The notes below the pieces were generated by a model that did not search any database, was not told the origin of the DNA, and was given only the letters and a program-made list of their open reading frames with translations. From Algoriphagus pacificus (GTDB taxonomy: Bacteria; Bacteroidota; Bacteroidia; Cytophagales; Cyclobacteriaceae), in the NCBI RefSeq assembly GCF_017254845.1, contig NZ_JAFKCU010000002.1, positions 1,287,053 through 1,351,052 of the forward strand: a stretch of 64,000 nucleotides of DNA. Direction: 5' to 3'. How positions within the stretch are numbered: the stretch's first letter is position 1; every line of letters begins with the position of its first letter. Position numbers and translations under genes: made by a program. Shown one piece after another: positions 28,210 to 35,941 of the stretch.

Positions 28210-29562
28210 ATGAAAATGAAAAGACTGGTTTTTTTTTACCTATTACTTTTATCAGGTATGGTATATGGTCAAATGCCAAACAAATTGACCAAAGAGGATA
28301 AAGTTTATGGGCTTTCTAAATTCTGGCAGGAAGTCAACTATAATTTTGTTTATCTGTATAAAGTGGACCAGTTAAAATGGGATGAGCTCTATAAAGAGTA
28401 TATTGGCAAGGTTCAGGAAAGCCCAAATGATTACGAATATTATCGATTGATGCAGCGCTTTTGCGCCAGTCTAAAAGATGGCCATACCAATATTTATTTC
28501 CCTAAATACATTCAGGAAAACGTCCTGAACACCCATTTCGGAGAATATAGATTCATCCTTTCCAATGTTGGGGGAAAAGCCATAATAACCCAAATCAACA
28601 ACAGCAAGAAAGACGAACTCCCAATCGGTTCTGAGATAATCAGCGTAAACGGGATTGCTACAGCCGATTATCTGAGAGAATCTATATATCCTTTTATTTC
28701 AGCTTCCACAAGCTACACCTTGGAAGACTGGGGGATAAGCAAGATGCTTGAAGGTTATGTGGGGACTTCGTATGATTTACAATTAATACTTCCAAATGGA
28801 CTTGAAAAGCAATTGACCGTTACCATTGCAAAGTCAGAAGAGAAGGAATTTTTCCCGGGACTCCAAACAAGAGAGCTATTGGAGTTGAAATGGTACTCTA
28901 ACCAAACGGCTTATATCTCACTCAACTCCTTTTCAGATTGGGAAATAATGGAAATGTTCCGGAAGAAGAATAAGGAATTGAAGCAGGCAAAATCCTTGAT
29001 CATTGATTTAAGAAATAATGGGGGAGGAAATACCTCTATTGGAAAAGTGATTTTACACTACCTCACCGAGGATACAATTTTTTATGGTTCTAAATCCCAG
29101 ACAAGGCAGCATATAGCGACATTTAAAGCATGGGGAAAGGATTCTTATTTTTACGACCTTCCTTTTTCCCCTGATACTTTAGGGGCTGGAGATAAGAAAC
29201 TGCTCAGAAATAAGAGGATTGTGGTTCCTACTGTACTATTGATCGGACATGGAACGGCCTCAGCTGCGGAAGATTTTCTGATTTATGCAGATAAGCAAAA
29301 ACATATGACCAAAATAGGAGAACCCACTTATGGAAGCACCGGTCAGCCACTGAGTTTTAATCTTCCAGAGGGAGGATTAGCAAGGGTTTGTACTAAGAAA
29401 GACACCTATCCTGATGGAAGAGAATTCGTAGGGGTCGGAATCCAGCCTGACATTTTAGTTAGTAAAAGCCTTACTGATTTTTTGGAGAATAGAGATCCGG
29501 CTTTGGAAAAGGCTCTTGAATATTTGGAAAAACAGAAATCAGAAAAACTCAAAGTGAATTAA
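28210..29562 (+). CDS. S41-family peptidase (C-terminal processing type), secreted
   Basis: The 450-residue protein has a signal peptide (to about VYGQ, residue 21) and an N-terminal helical part (FWQEVNYNFVYLYKVDQLKWDELY). A PDZ-like region lies at about 105-200 (GSEIISVNGI), and the S41 core at about 225-440. The core holds SLIIDLRNNGGGNTSIG and GHGTASAAEDF with the likely nucleophile Ser351. The Lys expected after Ser in CtpA enzymes is not obvious (GEPTYGSTGQPL instead), so catalysis may follow the tricorn-like variant. It would trim proteins in the periplasm. The next gene, also exported, follows after 39 bases. Confidence 0.88.
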   Translation: MKMKRLVFFYLLLLSGMVYGQMPNKLTKEDKVYGLSKFWQEVNYNFVYLYKVDQLKWDELYKEYIGKVQESPNDYEYYRLMQRFCASLKDGHTNIYFPKYIQENVLNTHFGEYRFILSNVGGKAIITQINNSKKDELPIGSEIISVNGIATADYLRESIYPFISASTSYTLEDWGISKMLEGYVGTSYDLQLILPNGLEKQLTVTIAKSEEKEFFPGLQTRELLELKWYSNQTAYISLNSFSDWEIMEMFRKKNKELKQAKSLIIDLRNNGGGNTSIGKVILHYLTEDTIFYGSKSQTRQHIATFKAWGKDSYFYDLPFSPDTLGAGDKKLLRNKRIVVPTVLLIGHGTASAAEDFLIYADKQKHMTKIGEPTYGSTGQPLSFNLPEGGLARVCTKKDTYPDGREFVGVGIQPDILVSKSLTDFLENRDPALEKALEYLEKQKSEKLKVN

Positions 29563-29601
29563 AGACTTCAAAAAAAATCAGATAATACCAGATACTATAT
29601 T

Positions 29602-30543
29602 ATGCTACGAAAAACACTTACTACATTTTTTATTTTTTCCTCTTTTATCGCATGGGGACAGAAAAAGATTGACAACAATCTAACTGATGATCATAAAAAT
29701 ATTAAAGGGACTAAAATTAGCTTAATTCCTCCAAATGGATTTACTGAAGGGCTGAATTTTCTTGGCTTTCAACAATCAGCAAGTGGTTCCAGTATTATGA
29801 TTTTAGACATTCCCGGACCCTATGCTGAAACTTCTAAAGGAATAACGAAAGAAAATATGCTTAGCCAAGGAGTTGAAGTGAAGAAAATTGATCAACTGAC
29901 GATTAATGGCCTTCCTGCGATTTTCGCTACAGGGACACAAAATGCTTATGGAAATATTTATACGAAATACATTTTATTATTCGGGACAGATAATGAAACT
30001 GTAATAATTAATGGTGCCTATCCAGAAAACTTAAAAAAAGTCGGTGATGAAATCAAAAAATCTATGTTGACTGCATACTACGAGGCTGATAAAAAAATCA
30101 ATCCATTTGAAAGTCTTGATTATACAATAGACGTTTCTGAAACCAAATTGAAATTTGGAAAAAGCATGTCAAACTCATTGATTTTTACGGTTGACGGGCA
30201 AGTTCCTACGACTTCAAATGATAAAACCAGCCTCATAATTGCCAAGTCATTTTCTGAAGTTAGCACTGAAGACAAAAAACTGTTCTCCTTAAATAGAATA
30301 AAGCAAATACCCATTGAAATAGAGGATATTGCTTACACAAATGAAATTACAATTGATGGAATATCTGGCTACGAGATCCTTGCAAAAGGAAAAGGCAAAA
30401 CATCGAATGAAACAGAAAATATTTATCAGGTGATTTTATTCAGTGATAAGCTTTACTATATCCTTTTTGGAACATCAAATGACGAAACAGATAAGAGCTT
30501 AGATGAAATCAAGAAAGCCGTTAAGACATTCAAACGAAAGTAA
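29602..30543 (+). CDS. Secreted protein of unknown function, two similar halves
   Basis: The 313-residue protein has a signal peptide (MLRKTLTTFFIFSSFIAWGQ). Two halves follow with the same plan: an opening KISLIPPNGFTEG-like strand region (about 38-160), then a second at about 170-310. Each contains a strand turn of the form GLPAIFATGTQ / GISGYEILAKGKGK, followed by YTKYILLFG / IYQVILFSD. The plan is reminiscent of PsbP/MOG1-like folds, but I cannot name a family. It lies close behind the S41 peptidase gene on the same strand, so the two may be cotranscribed. Confidence 0.7.
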   Translation: MLRKTLTTFFIFSSFIAWGQKKIDNNLTDDHKNIKGTKISLIPPNGFTEGLNFLGFQQSASGSSIMILDIPGPYAETSKGITKENMLSQGVEVKKIDQLTINGLPAIFATGTQNAYGNIYTKYILLFGTDNETVIINGAYPENLKKVGDEIKKSMLTAYYEADKKINPFESLDYTIDVSETKLKFGKSMSNSLIFTVDGQVPTTSNDKTSLIIAKSFSEVSTEDKKLFSLNRIKQIPIEIEDIAYTNEITIDGISGYEILAKGKGKTSNETENIYQVILFSDKLYYILFGTSNDETDKSLDEIKKAVKTFKRK

Positions 30544-30794
30544 TTTTGAGAGTTAAATCTTCTTTGTAATCAACAGATTTCAAATTTTCCTTCGAGAAAT
30601 CGATTTAGCTCCTTTTACTACTGACTCTGAAAGGAAAACTGGGAGGGTTTAGGGAAGTGAAAGTCAATGGCAAATGTCTTGAATAGGAGAGGTAATTCCT
30701 AAGGATAGGCTTTCCTAATCGCTATTTCTTTAAGCAATTCTAAATTGAGAAATCCTAAATTCTAGTTAGTTTGGAGTTAGAAGAAAATTAAATC

Positions 30795-31745
30795 ATGCAT
30801 CTAGAAAGATTTTTAAGTGCACTTACCAAGCTTAAAAGAGGCTCAACACCCTATGGACTTGCTCCGCATAAGCCCATATTATTGTTGACGATTCTAGATT
30901 TGATGGATAGGGGATATATCACAGAAAACAAAATCTTTATTAATGGAGAACTTGTTTCAGCCTTTCATGAAAGCTGGGATTTGCTAGCTTCAGATGGCTT
31001 TGTTGAAGACTTCACTCTTCCATTTTATCACCTACAGAATGATAAAATCTGCGGTGTTGCTTTTTGGTTTTTAAAGACTTTTCCAGGATACAAAATAACC
31101 AAACCCATTAGAAGTATTAATACACTCTCAGAAGTAGTGGAATATGCCTGCTTTTCTGATATTATTTTTCAGATTTTTACTCACAAGGAAAATAGAGATG
31201 CTGTAAAATTGGAATTAGTCAAAACCTATTTTCCGAACATGATTGAATCATATTTTAGAGCAGATAGGGGACAAGGAAAATACTTGAAAGAAGTTCAGCA
31301 ATATGTTCTCAATGAAGTTCCTAAAGTTATGCGGTTAAGAGTAGCCGAGCCAGAAATGGAATATGTGAGGAATTGGACTTTTAAAAAGTTGGTACCGAAA
31401 GTTTATCAAAGTACTTGTGCTATTTCAGGAATGAAAGTGAGTACAACCAATGGAAGATTTCTGATTGATGCCTGCCATATTGTTCCTTTTTGTAGTACTC
31501 AAGATGATCGTGTCAGCAATGGAATTGCCCTTTGCCCAAACCTTCATCGAGCCTTTGATAGCGGACTTGTTTCTATAGATCAAGACTACCGAGTTTTGGT
31601 ATCAGACCAGGTAATTGAAGACCTAACACATCCTTATGGATTGGCAATATTAAAAGGCAGAAAAATTATTTTACCTAATGAAAAGCACCTATGGCCTAGT
31701 CAAGAGAACTTGGAAAGGCACAGAGAGGAGAGATTTTTCGATTGA
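30795..31745 (+). CDS. HNH restriction endonuclease, likely modified-DNA-dependent
   Basis: The 316-residue protein has an N-terminal domain with the segment YGLAPHKPILLLTILDLMDRG (residues about 20-40), much like the sulfur/modified-DNA recognition domain of ScoMcrA-type enzymes. A C-terminal HNH nuclease domain (about 205-290) has DACHIVPF with His228 and CPNLHRAFD with Asn249 and His251. This is the plan of type IV restriction endonucleases that cut phosphorothioated or otherwise modified DNA. It opens a run of defence-like genes and is closed by its own terminator. HNH identity is strong; the specificity is inferred from the N-terminal motif. Confidence 0.85.
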   Translation: MHLERFLSALTKLKRGSTPYGLAPHKPILLLTILDLMDRGYITENKIFINGELVSAFHESWDLLASDGFVEDFTLPFYHLQNDKICGVAFWFLKTFPGYKITKPIRSINTLSEVVEYACFSDIIFQIFTHKENRDAVKLELVKTYFPNMIESYFRADRGQGKYLKEVQQYVLNEVPKVMRLRVAEPEMEYVRNWTFKKLVPKVYQSTCAISGMKVSTTNGRFLIDACHIVPFCSTQDDRVSNGIALCPNLHRAFDSGLVSIDQDYRVLVSDQVIEDLTHPYGLAILKGRKIILPNEKHLWPSQENLERHREERFFD

Positions 31746-31775
31746 AGGTGTACATCTATAGCTCTTAAAACAAAA

Positions 31776-31802
31776 GGCCCCTATAAGGGGGCCAATTCTT
31801 TT
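31776..31802 (+). terminator. Intrinsic terminator after HNH gene
   Basis: GGCCCC and GGGGCC form a 6-base GC stem with a 6-base loop, followed by a T-rich tail and preceded by an A-rich stretch that makes it bidirectional. Confidence 0.75.
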
Positions 31803-31997
31803 ATCTGATTACGTTCCATTTCTGAAAGAGGCTTGATCAGACCTAACAGTACAAATATACGTGAATTATTTAACTTAGTAACATAATGGTTTGCTTTTCT
31901 AAAGAAATGCAAAGTGAAATAATAAATCTGGCTAGGTATTCTAGGAAATCCTAACCTGTTGATTGAGGTTTCTGATTAAGAATGATATACCAAACGA

Positions 31998-32678
31998 ATG
32001 AAAACTATTCTTAGAAATAAATACTTATCTAGGGCTAGATATAATAGATACCTATTAGCAACAGGCAATAATCTTGTGGCCGCTAAACGCTTATATCAAG
32101 CCAATATGAGATTAGCCCAGGCATTTCATCCCTTGCTAAGTCAGTTTGAGGTGATTTTTCGAAATAGTTTGAATGAAGTCCTTATTTCTAATTTTTCGGA
32201 TTCAGATTGGATAATAAATCAAAAAACTGGTTTTATGTCAGACACCTCATTGAGAACTTCTCACTTTTTTCTGAAAACTTGTTTAGTGAAAACAGAGAGA
32301 AAACTTCACCAAAGAGGGATTCCAATCACATCTGGAAAGATAATTGCTGATCAAACTTTTGGGTTTTGGGTTTCATTTTTTCTTCCTCATCATTATGGCT
32401 TGGTGTCAGGCAGTCCCATCCATGTCTTCCCACTTAAGCTAGCTTCTGAGAATAGGGCATCAATCCATGTCAAATTAGAAACCCTAAAGAATTTTCGGAA
32501 TAGGGTAAACCATTGTGAACCACTTTGTTTTTCAGGTCATTCTATTGACTGTACAGAGGCACTTCAGATTAGGACAGTTTTGTATGATCTTTTAGATTGG
32601 ATAAATCCGGAGTTACACAAATTTTTCAAAGATTTTGATAATATAACGTCCAATTGTAATAGAATTTCATCCATTTAA
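31998..32678 (+). CDS. Abi-like (abortive infection) protein
   Basis: The 226-residue protein matches the Abi_2/Abi-like plan. An N-terminal helical region (YLSRARYNRYLLATGNNLVAAKRLYQANMRLA) is followed by a segment FEVIFRNSLNEVL, a FGFWVSFF box and the conserved C-terminal FRNRVNHCEP. The last contains Arg167-x4-His172, the R-x(4-6)-H signature of HEPN ribonucleases. Such proteins act in phage-induced dormancy or in toxin-antitoxin pairs. No obvious antitoxin is next to it; broken DUF559 copies follow directly. Family call is good; RNase activity is inferred from the motif. Confidence 0.8.
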   Translation: MKTILRNKYLSRARYNRYLLATGNNLVAAKRLYQANMRLAQAFHPLLSQFEVIFRNSLNEVLISNFSDSDWIINQKTGFMSDTSLRTSHFFLKTCLVKTERKLHQRGIPITSGKIIADQTFGFWVSFFLPHHYGLVSGSPIHVFPLKLASENRASIHVKLETLKNFRNRVNHCEPLCFSGHSIDCTEALQIRTVLYDLLDWINPELHKFFKDFDNITSNCNRISSI

Positions 32679-32679
32679 T

Positions 32680-33258
32680 TTGCTTTACTCCTCCAACCTC
32701 TTCTACGGAGCCCCAGCTGCCACACTCCAAAAAGCCAAAGAGCTGAGGAAATCCATGACCCTAGCCGAAAGAAAGCTTTGGGCCGTTCTTCAAAAAAGTC
32801 AACTGGATGGCTATAAGTTTCGTGGACTTCCTCACCCTAGCCCTCTCCTTCAGGAGAGGGAATTTGATCCTGCTTGCATTAAGGTATTTACTTCAAAATC
32901 ACTTTCTGATTATATTAATTAGTAAATGTCCTACTCATCCAATCTTTTCTACGGAGCTTTAGCTACCACACTCCAAAAAGCCAAAGAGCTGAGAAAATCC
33001 ATGACCCTAGCCGAAAGAAAGCTTTGAGCCGTTCTTCAAAACAGACAATTAGATGGTTATAAGTTTCGTCGACTTCCTCACCCTAGCCCTCTCCTTCAGG
33101 AGAGGGAATTTGATCCTGCTTGCATTATGTTATTTACTTCAAAATCACTTTCTGATTATATTAATTAGTAAATGACCTACTCCTCCAACCTCTTTTATGG
33201 AGCCCCAGCTACCACACTCCAAAAAGCCAAAGAGCTAAGGAAACCCATAAAAGCTTTC
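32680..33258 (+). pseudogene. Three tandem broken copies of a DUF559 endonuclease gene start
   Basis: Three copies of the 5' end of a DUF559 (Vsr/PD-(D/E)xK-like) gene follow one another with an exact period of 246 bases; TTCTACGGAG-type anchors are at 32701, 32947 and 33193. Copy 1 reads SSNLFYGAPAATLQKAKELRKS, then MTLAERKLWAVLQKS, then runs into a family C repeat (CCTCACCCTAGCCCTC) and stops at 32922. Copy 2 (ATG 32926) has a TGA where copy 1 has TGG. Copy 3 (ATG 33172) ends after about 28 codons. All lack the catalytic half. The gene is dead here, and its 3' part lies further on at about 33463-33612. Confidence 0.7.
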
Positions 33259-33462
33259 GAAAGCATTAAGTTAATATTTATATGTCTACTCTATTATTAA
33301 TAATTTAATCGGATCATCTTTTTGAGGCGGGTGGGAATGTCGCGCCAGCGAGCCCAGCGATGGATTGAGGGCTGAAGCTTTGGCGGCGACAAAGGCTTTT
33401 GCCAACTTTTGAAGTTGGGATAGATTAAGTATATCATTTAGTGATTTGTTTTTAGCATAAAG

Positions 33463-33612
33463 TCATTTTAAAGATAAAGATCTTAACAGAGATCAAGTGA
33501 TCCAGGAATTTGGTATTCGGATATTAAGAATCAAGAATGAGGAAGTGATGGCGGTCCCGACAACTGTACGGGATAGGAGAGGTGATTAGGCAGATAAAAG
33601 GATTTCTGGTTT
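33463..33612 (+). pseudogene. Detached C-terminal fragment of a DUF559 endonuclease
   Basis: The frame reads DQVIQEFGIRILRIKNEEVMA, the usual end of the DUF559 catalytic core (helix, then LRIKNEEV). It is then broken by an insert with CCCGACAACTGTACGGGA and resumes in another frame with EVIRQIKGFLV and a stop. It is the missing 3' part of the gene whose 5' copies lie at 32680-33258. The interruption by a family C repeat shows such elements insert into genes. Confidence 0.65.
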
Positions 33613-34240
33613 GAGTCACCTCACCCTAACTCCCGATACGCTGTGCTCCCGAATCGCATTGTTCTCGGGATTGAAATATCGGGACAGGCTCTCTCCTTTA
33701 GAGCCTTTCCCGCACACTTGCGGGAAGAGGGCATTTGATCCTTCAAAAAAGAAGGAGTCCGTCCTATTAGCATAATCGTCCTTAGTTGCTCCGTATTTCT
33801 GACCTCATTATTCCACTTTTAGAAGAATCGATCGCCTCCTCTTTCAGGGAGAGCCTGTCCCGATAACGCAGTGTATCGGGAAGGAGGGAGGAGGCCCAAA
33901 AATACCCAGTACTGGGTATTTTTTTGTATCCAAAATTCCTTTTCTTGCAGATGTCTTTTAGTTATTGAAAACGAAGATCCCGGGAGCTTGGCTAAGAATT
34001 GAAGATTCAAGGACATGCGATCTGGGAACGCCCCACCAACGCACTTATTACCCTTGATCTCTCATTTGGAGCAGAGCCGATCTCTCTCTCCTAAAGGAGA
34101 GGGAGGGGTGAGGTAGAACACCCTTCCGGGCTTAAATCCGGAATCCACCAAACACCATTTGATACTGATATCTTGATGATAGCACAAACGATGACACTCT
34201 CTCCCGACCACTTTACGGGTCAGTATACTCCCAATTGTTC
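33600..34240. repeat. Family C repeat cluster
   Basis: The gene-free stretch 33613-34299 is a patchwork of palindromic phrases: CTCACCCTAACTCCCGATAC, TCCCGAATCG...TCTCGGGA, TTCCCGCACACTTGCGGGAA, TCCCGATAACGCAGTGTATCGGGA, CTCTCTCCTAAAGGAGAGGG and CCCGACCACTTTACGGGT. The stretch 33259-33462 before the DUF559 fragment has a GC-rich patch but nothing I can name. Confidence 0.65.
33900..33925. terminator. Perfect 22-base palindrome with T tract
   Basis: AAATACCCAGT / ACTGGGTATTT is a perfect palindrome without a loop spacer, followed by TTTT. As RNA it would make a terminator-like hairpin. A relaxed copy (ATACCCTGTACTGGG) is near 27865, so it is part of the family C repeats and may serve no gene directly. 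Confidence 0.5.
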
Positions 34241-34299
34241 ATAGCTGTGTCCGTTAACACTAATTTTTAATCCAAGACAACTAAATAAATTTTAACAAA

Positions 34300-34812
34300 A
34301 TGGCAAAATTCAATTTTCAAAACTTAGACAGTAAAACGAGACAATTAATGCTATCAGAAATTAATTCTGATATTGAACAGTACCGCCTTTATTTGAGTGA
34401 CAGGCTTAATTCAACCGGACGAGATAATTATGTGACATATTTAATTAAGTCCGTCATGGAAGGAGATGAAAGTATGTTAGAAAGTATGTTAGACATTAAC
34501 ACACATTTCAACCCGACATATTTGAGACAAGGCAATCCTGTAAAAATGCCTTCTAATGCATCAACTTTGCTTAGCCAAAGCGAGTTCAATCGTTATTATA
34601 TCAGGGCAATTTGTTTGAGAGCAGTTAATACTGGCATTGAAGCCGTTCAAATTTACCGTGCTAGAGAATCAAGTTGGACACGACCTGAATCAGAAGCAAA
34701 AATCGGAAGTCTCATTTCATCTGCTGAACTACTTGAAGACTTAAGAAATTCAATTGGGACAGAGCCCAAGCTTTTCCCTGATATTAATTCAGGTCTTAGT
34801 GTTAAACTTTAA
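34300..34812 (+). CDS. Hypothetical protein of a possible two-gene defence unit
   Basis: I do not recognise this 170-residue protein. It is soluble and helical, with no signal peptide or membrane helix. The N-terminal LDSKTRQLMLSEINSDIEQ and the middle SQSEFNRYYIRAICLRAV helices are its most regular parts, and the residues before the C-terminus are rich in Glu and Ser. A zinc-ribbon gene follows after 9 bases and is probably cotranscribed. Repeats lie on both sides. Its place between Abi/DUF559 and DUF4062 genes suggests a defence or mobile role, but that is context only. Confidence 0.6.
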   Translation: MAKFNFQNLDSKTRQLMLSEINSDIEQYRLYLSDRLNSTGRDNYVTYLIKSVMEGDESMLESMLDINTHFNPTYLRQGNPVKMPSNASTLLSQSEFNRYYIRAICLRAVNTGIEAVQIYRARESSWTRPESEAKIGSLISSAELLEDLRNSIGTEPKLFPDINSGLSVKL

Positions 34813-34821
34813 ATACGTATC

Positions 34822-35025
34822 ATGACAATTTCAACTTCAAAATGTCCGCACTGCCAAAAATCGGGATTTGAAGCAGTTACAGAAGAGCCTAAAGGTTCAA
34901 ATTTTAAAATAATTTTCATACGTTGTCAATTGTGTAAGACGGTTGTTGGGACTTTAGAGTATTACAATAGTGGTTCCTTGATACACAAGCTTGCAAAAAA
35001 ATTGAACATCAATTTAGATTACTAA
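34822..35025 (+). CDS. Small zinc-ribbon protein
   Basis: The 67-residue protein has two CxxC pairs, Cys8-P-H-Cys11 and Cys35-Q-L-Cys38, separated by 23 residues. This is the pattern of a zinc ribbon that may bind nucleic acid or protein. Nine bases separate it from the preceding 170-residue gene, so the two form a likely operon. No further domain is present, and the C-terminal tail is basic. Confidence 0.6.
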   Translation: MTISTSKCPHCQKSGFEAVTEEPKGSNFKIIFIRCQLCKTVVGTLEYYNSGSLIHKLAKKLNINLDY

Positions 35026-35059
35026 AAAAGTACTGCTAACAACTAGGTTTTCGTCGCGT

Positions 35060-35270
35060 GCGTAGCACGAGCGATGAAACTCTTCCAAAAGGAGAGCCTG
35101 CCCCGGTAGAGCATCGTATCGGGAAGAAGGCCGGGGATGATGAAGAACAACCAACTCACTTCTTGACCTTCATCTCCATCTGAAGTAGAGCCGATCACCC
35201 TCTCTCTTTCAGGAGAGGAAGGGTTGAGGTCAGGGTGGAATTACAAATTCCACCAGGTCCAAAAGACAAT
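35060..35270. repeat. Family C repeats
   Basis: The stretch 35026-35323 has no gene and holds CCGGTAGAGCATCGTATCGGG, a CTCTCTCTTTCAGGAGAGG hairpin with GGTTGAGGTCAGGG, and GGAATTACAAATTCC. The same phrases occur at 27.8 and 33.6-34.2 kb. Confidence 0.5.
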
Positions 35271-35323
35271 TTGACGACTCCCAGAAGTTGAAAAAACATT
35301 TTGGTTAAAAAAAAATAAGATAA

Positions 35324-35941
35324 ATGGCAGCACCTCGTAACCATATAAAAGTATTTGTAGCTTCTACAATTTATAACTTCCAACCGGAATTGAATAAGAT
35401 ATATGAATTGTTAGATGGGTTTGGCTATGATGTACACAATTCGCATAAAGGAACATTTTTAATTGACAGTAGCGAATCTAATCTTCAAAACTGCATCGAA
35501 AGCGTAAACGAATGTGATGTATTTGTGGGTTTTATAAGACCCGATTATGGTTCGGGAGTTTTAGAAAGAGGTGGTAAATCAATTACTCACCTTGAATTTG
35601 AAACGGCCGTAGCAAGAAAAATACCTCGCTTTTTAATGGCAGATTACCGGGTGACCTTTACTCGATCATTGATTCGAAAGGCAACATTAGATATCCCTTC
35701 ATTAGGAGTTCATTTTAATGTGGAATCTTCTAATATTAATTTCAATGACAACAAGATTATGGATATTCGTTGTGTCCAGCTATATGAAGAAATGATAAAG
35801 GATAAAATTCCACCATTAAAAAGAAAAGGTAATTGGGTTCAAGAATACGTGAACCTAGATGATATTAGGCTGCATTTGGATAGTCAATTTAAATATCCAG
35901 AGCGTATAAAATCATTAATGGATAAAATCAGCAAGTTATGA
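35324..35941 (+). CDS. DUF4062 domain protein
   Basis: The 205-residue protein opens with HIKVFVASTIYNFQPELNKI and continues with CDVFVGFIRPDYGSG (about 64-78) and SITHLEFETAVARKIPRFLM (about 87-106). This is the DUF4062 pattern: a Rossmann-like fold related to TIR and nucleoside deoxyribosyltransferase domains, with a conserved Glu in the last block. It ends in a 4-base overlap (ATGA) with the AlbA_2/HATPase gene, so the two are translationally coupled. DUF4062 proteins are frequent in anti-phage contexts as sensors or NAD/nucleotide-handling effectors. That role is inferred here. Confidence 0.8.
   Translation: MAAPRNHIKVFVASTIYNFQPELNKIYELLDGFGYDVHNSHKGTFLIDSSESNLQNCIESVNECDVFVGFIRPDYGSGVLERGGKSITHLEFETAVARKIPRFLMADYRVTFTRSLIRKATLDIPSLGVHFNVESSNINFNDNKIMDIRCVQLYEEMIKDKIPPLKRKGNWVQEYVNLDDIRLHLDSQFKYPERIKSLMDKISKL

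Noticed and set aside
32680-33258. CRISPR-like or minisatellite array
   Set aside because: The 246-base units are copies of a gene start with a continuous protein match, not repeats with unique spacers.
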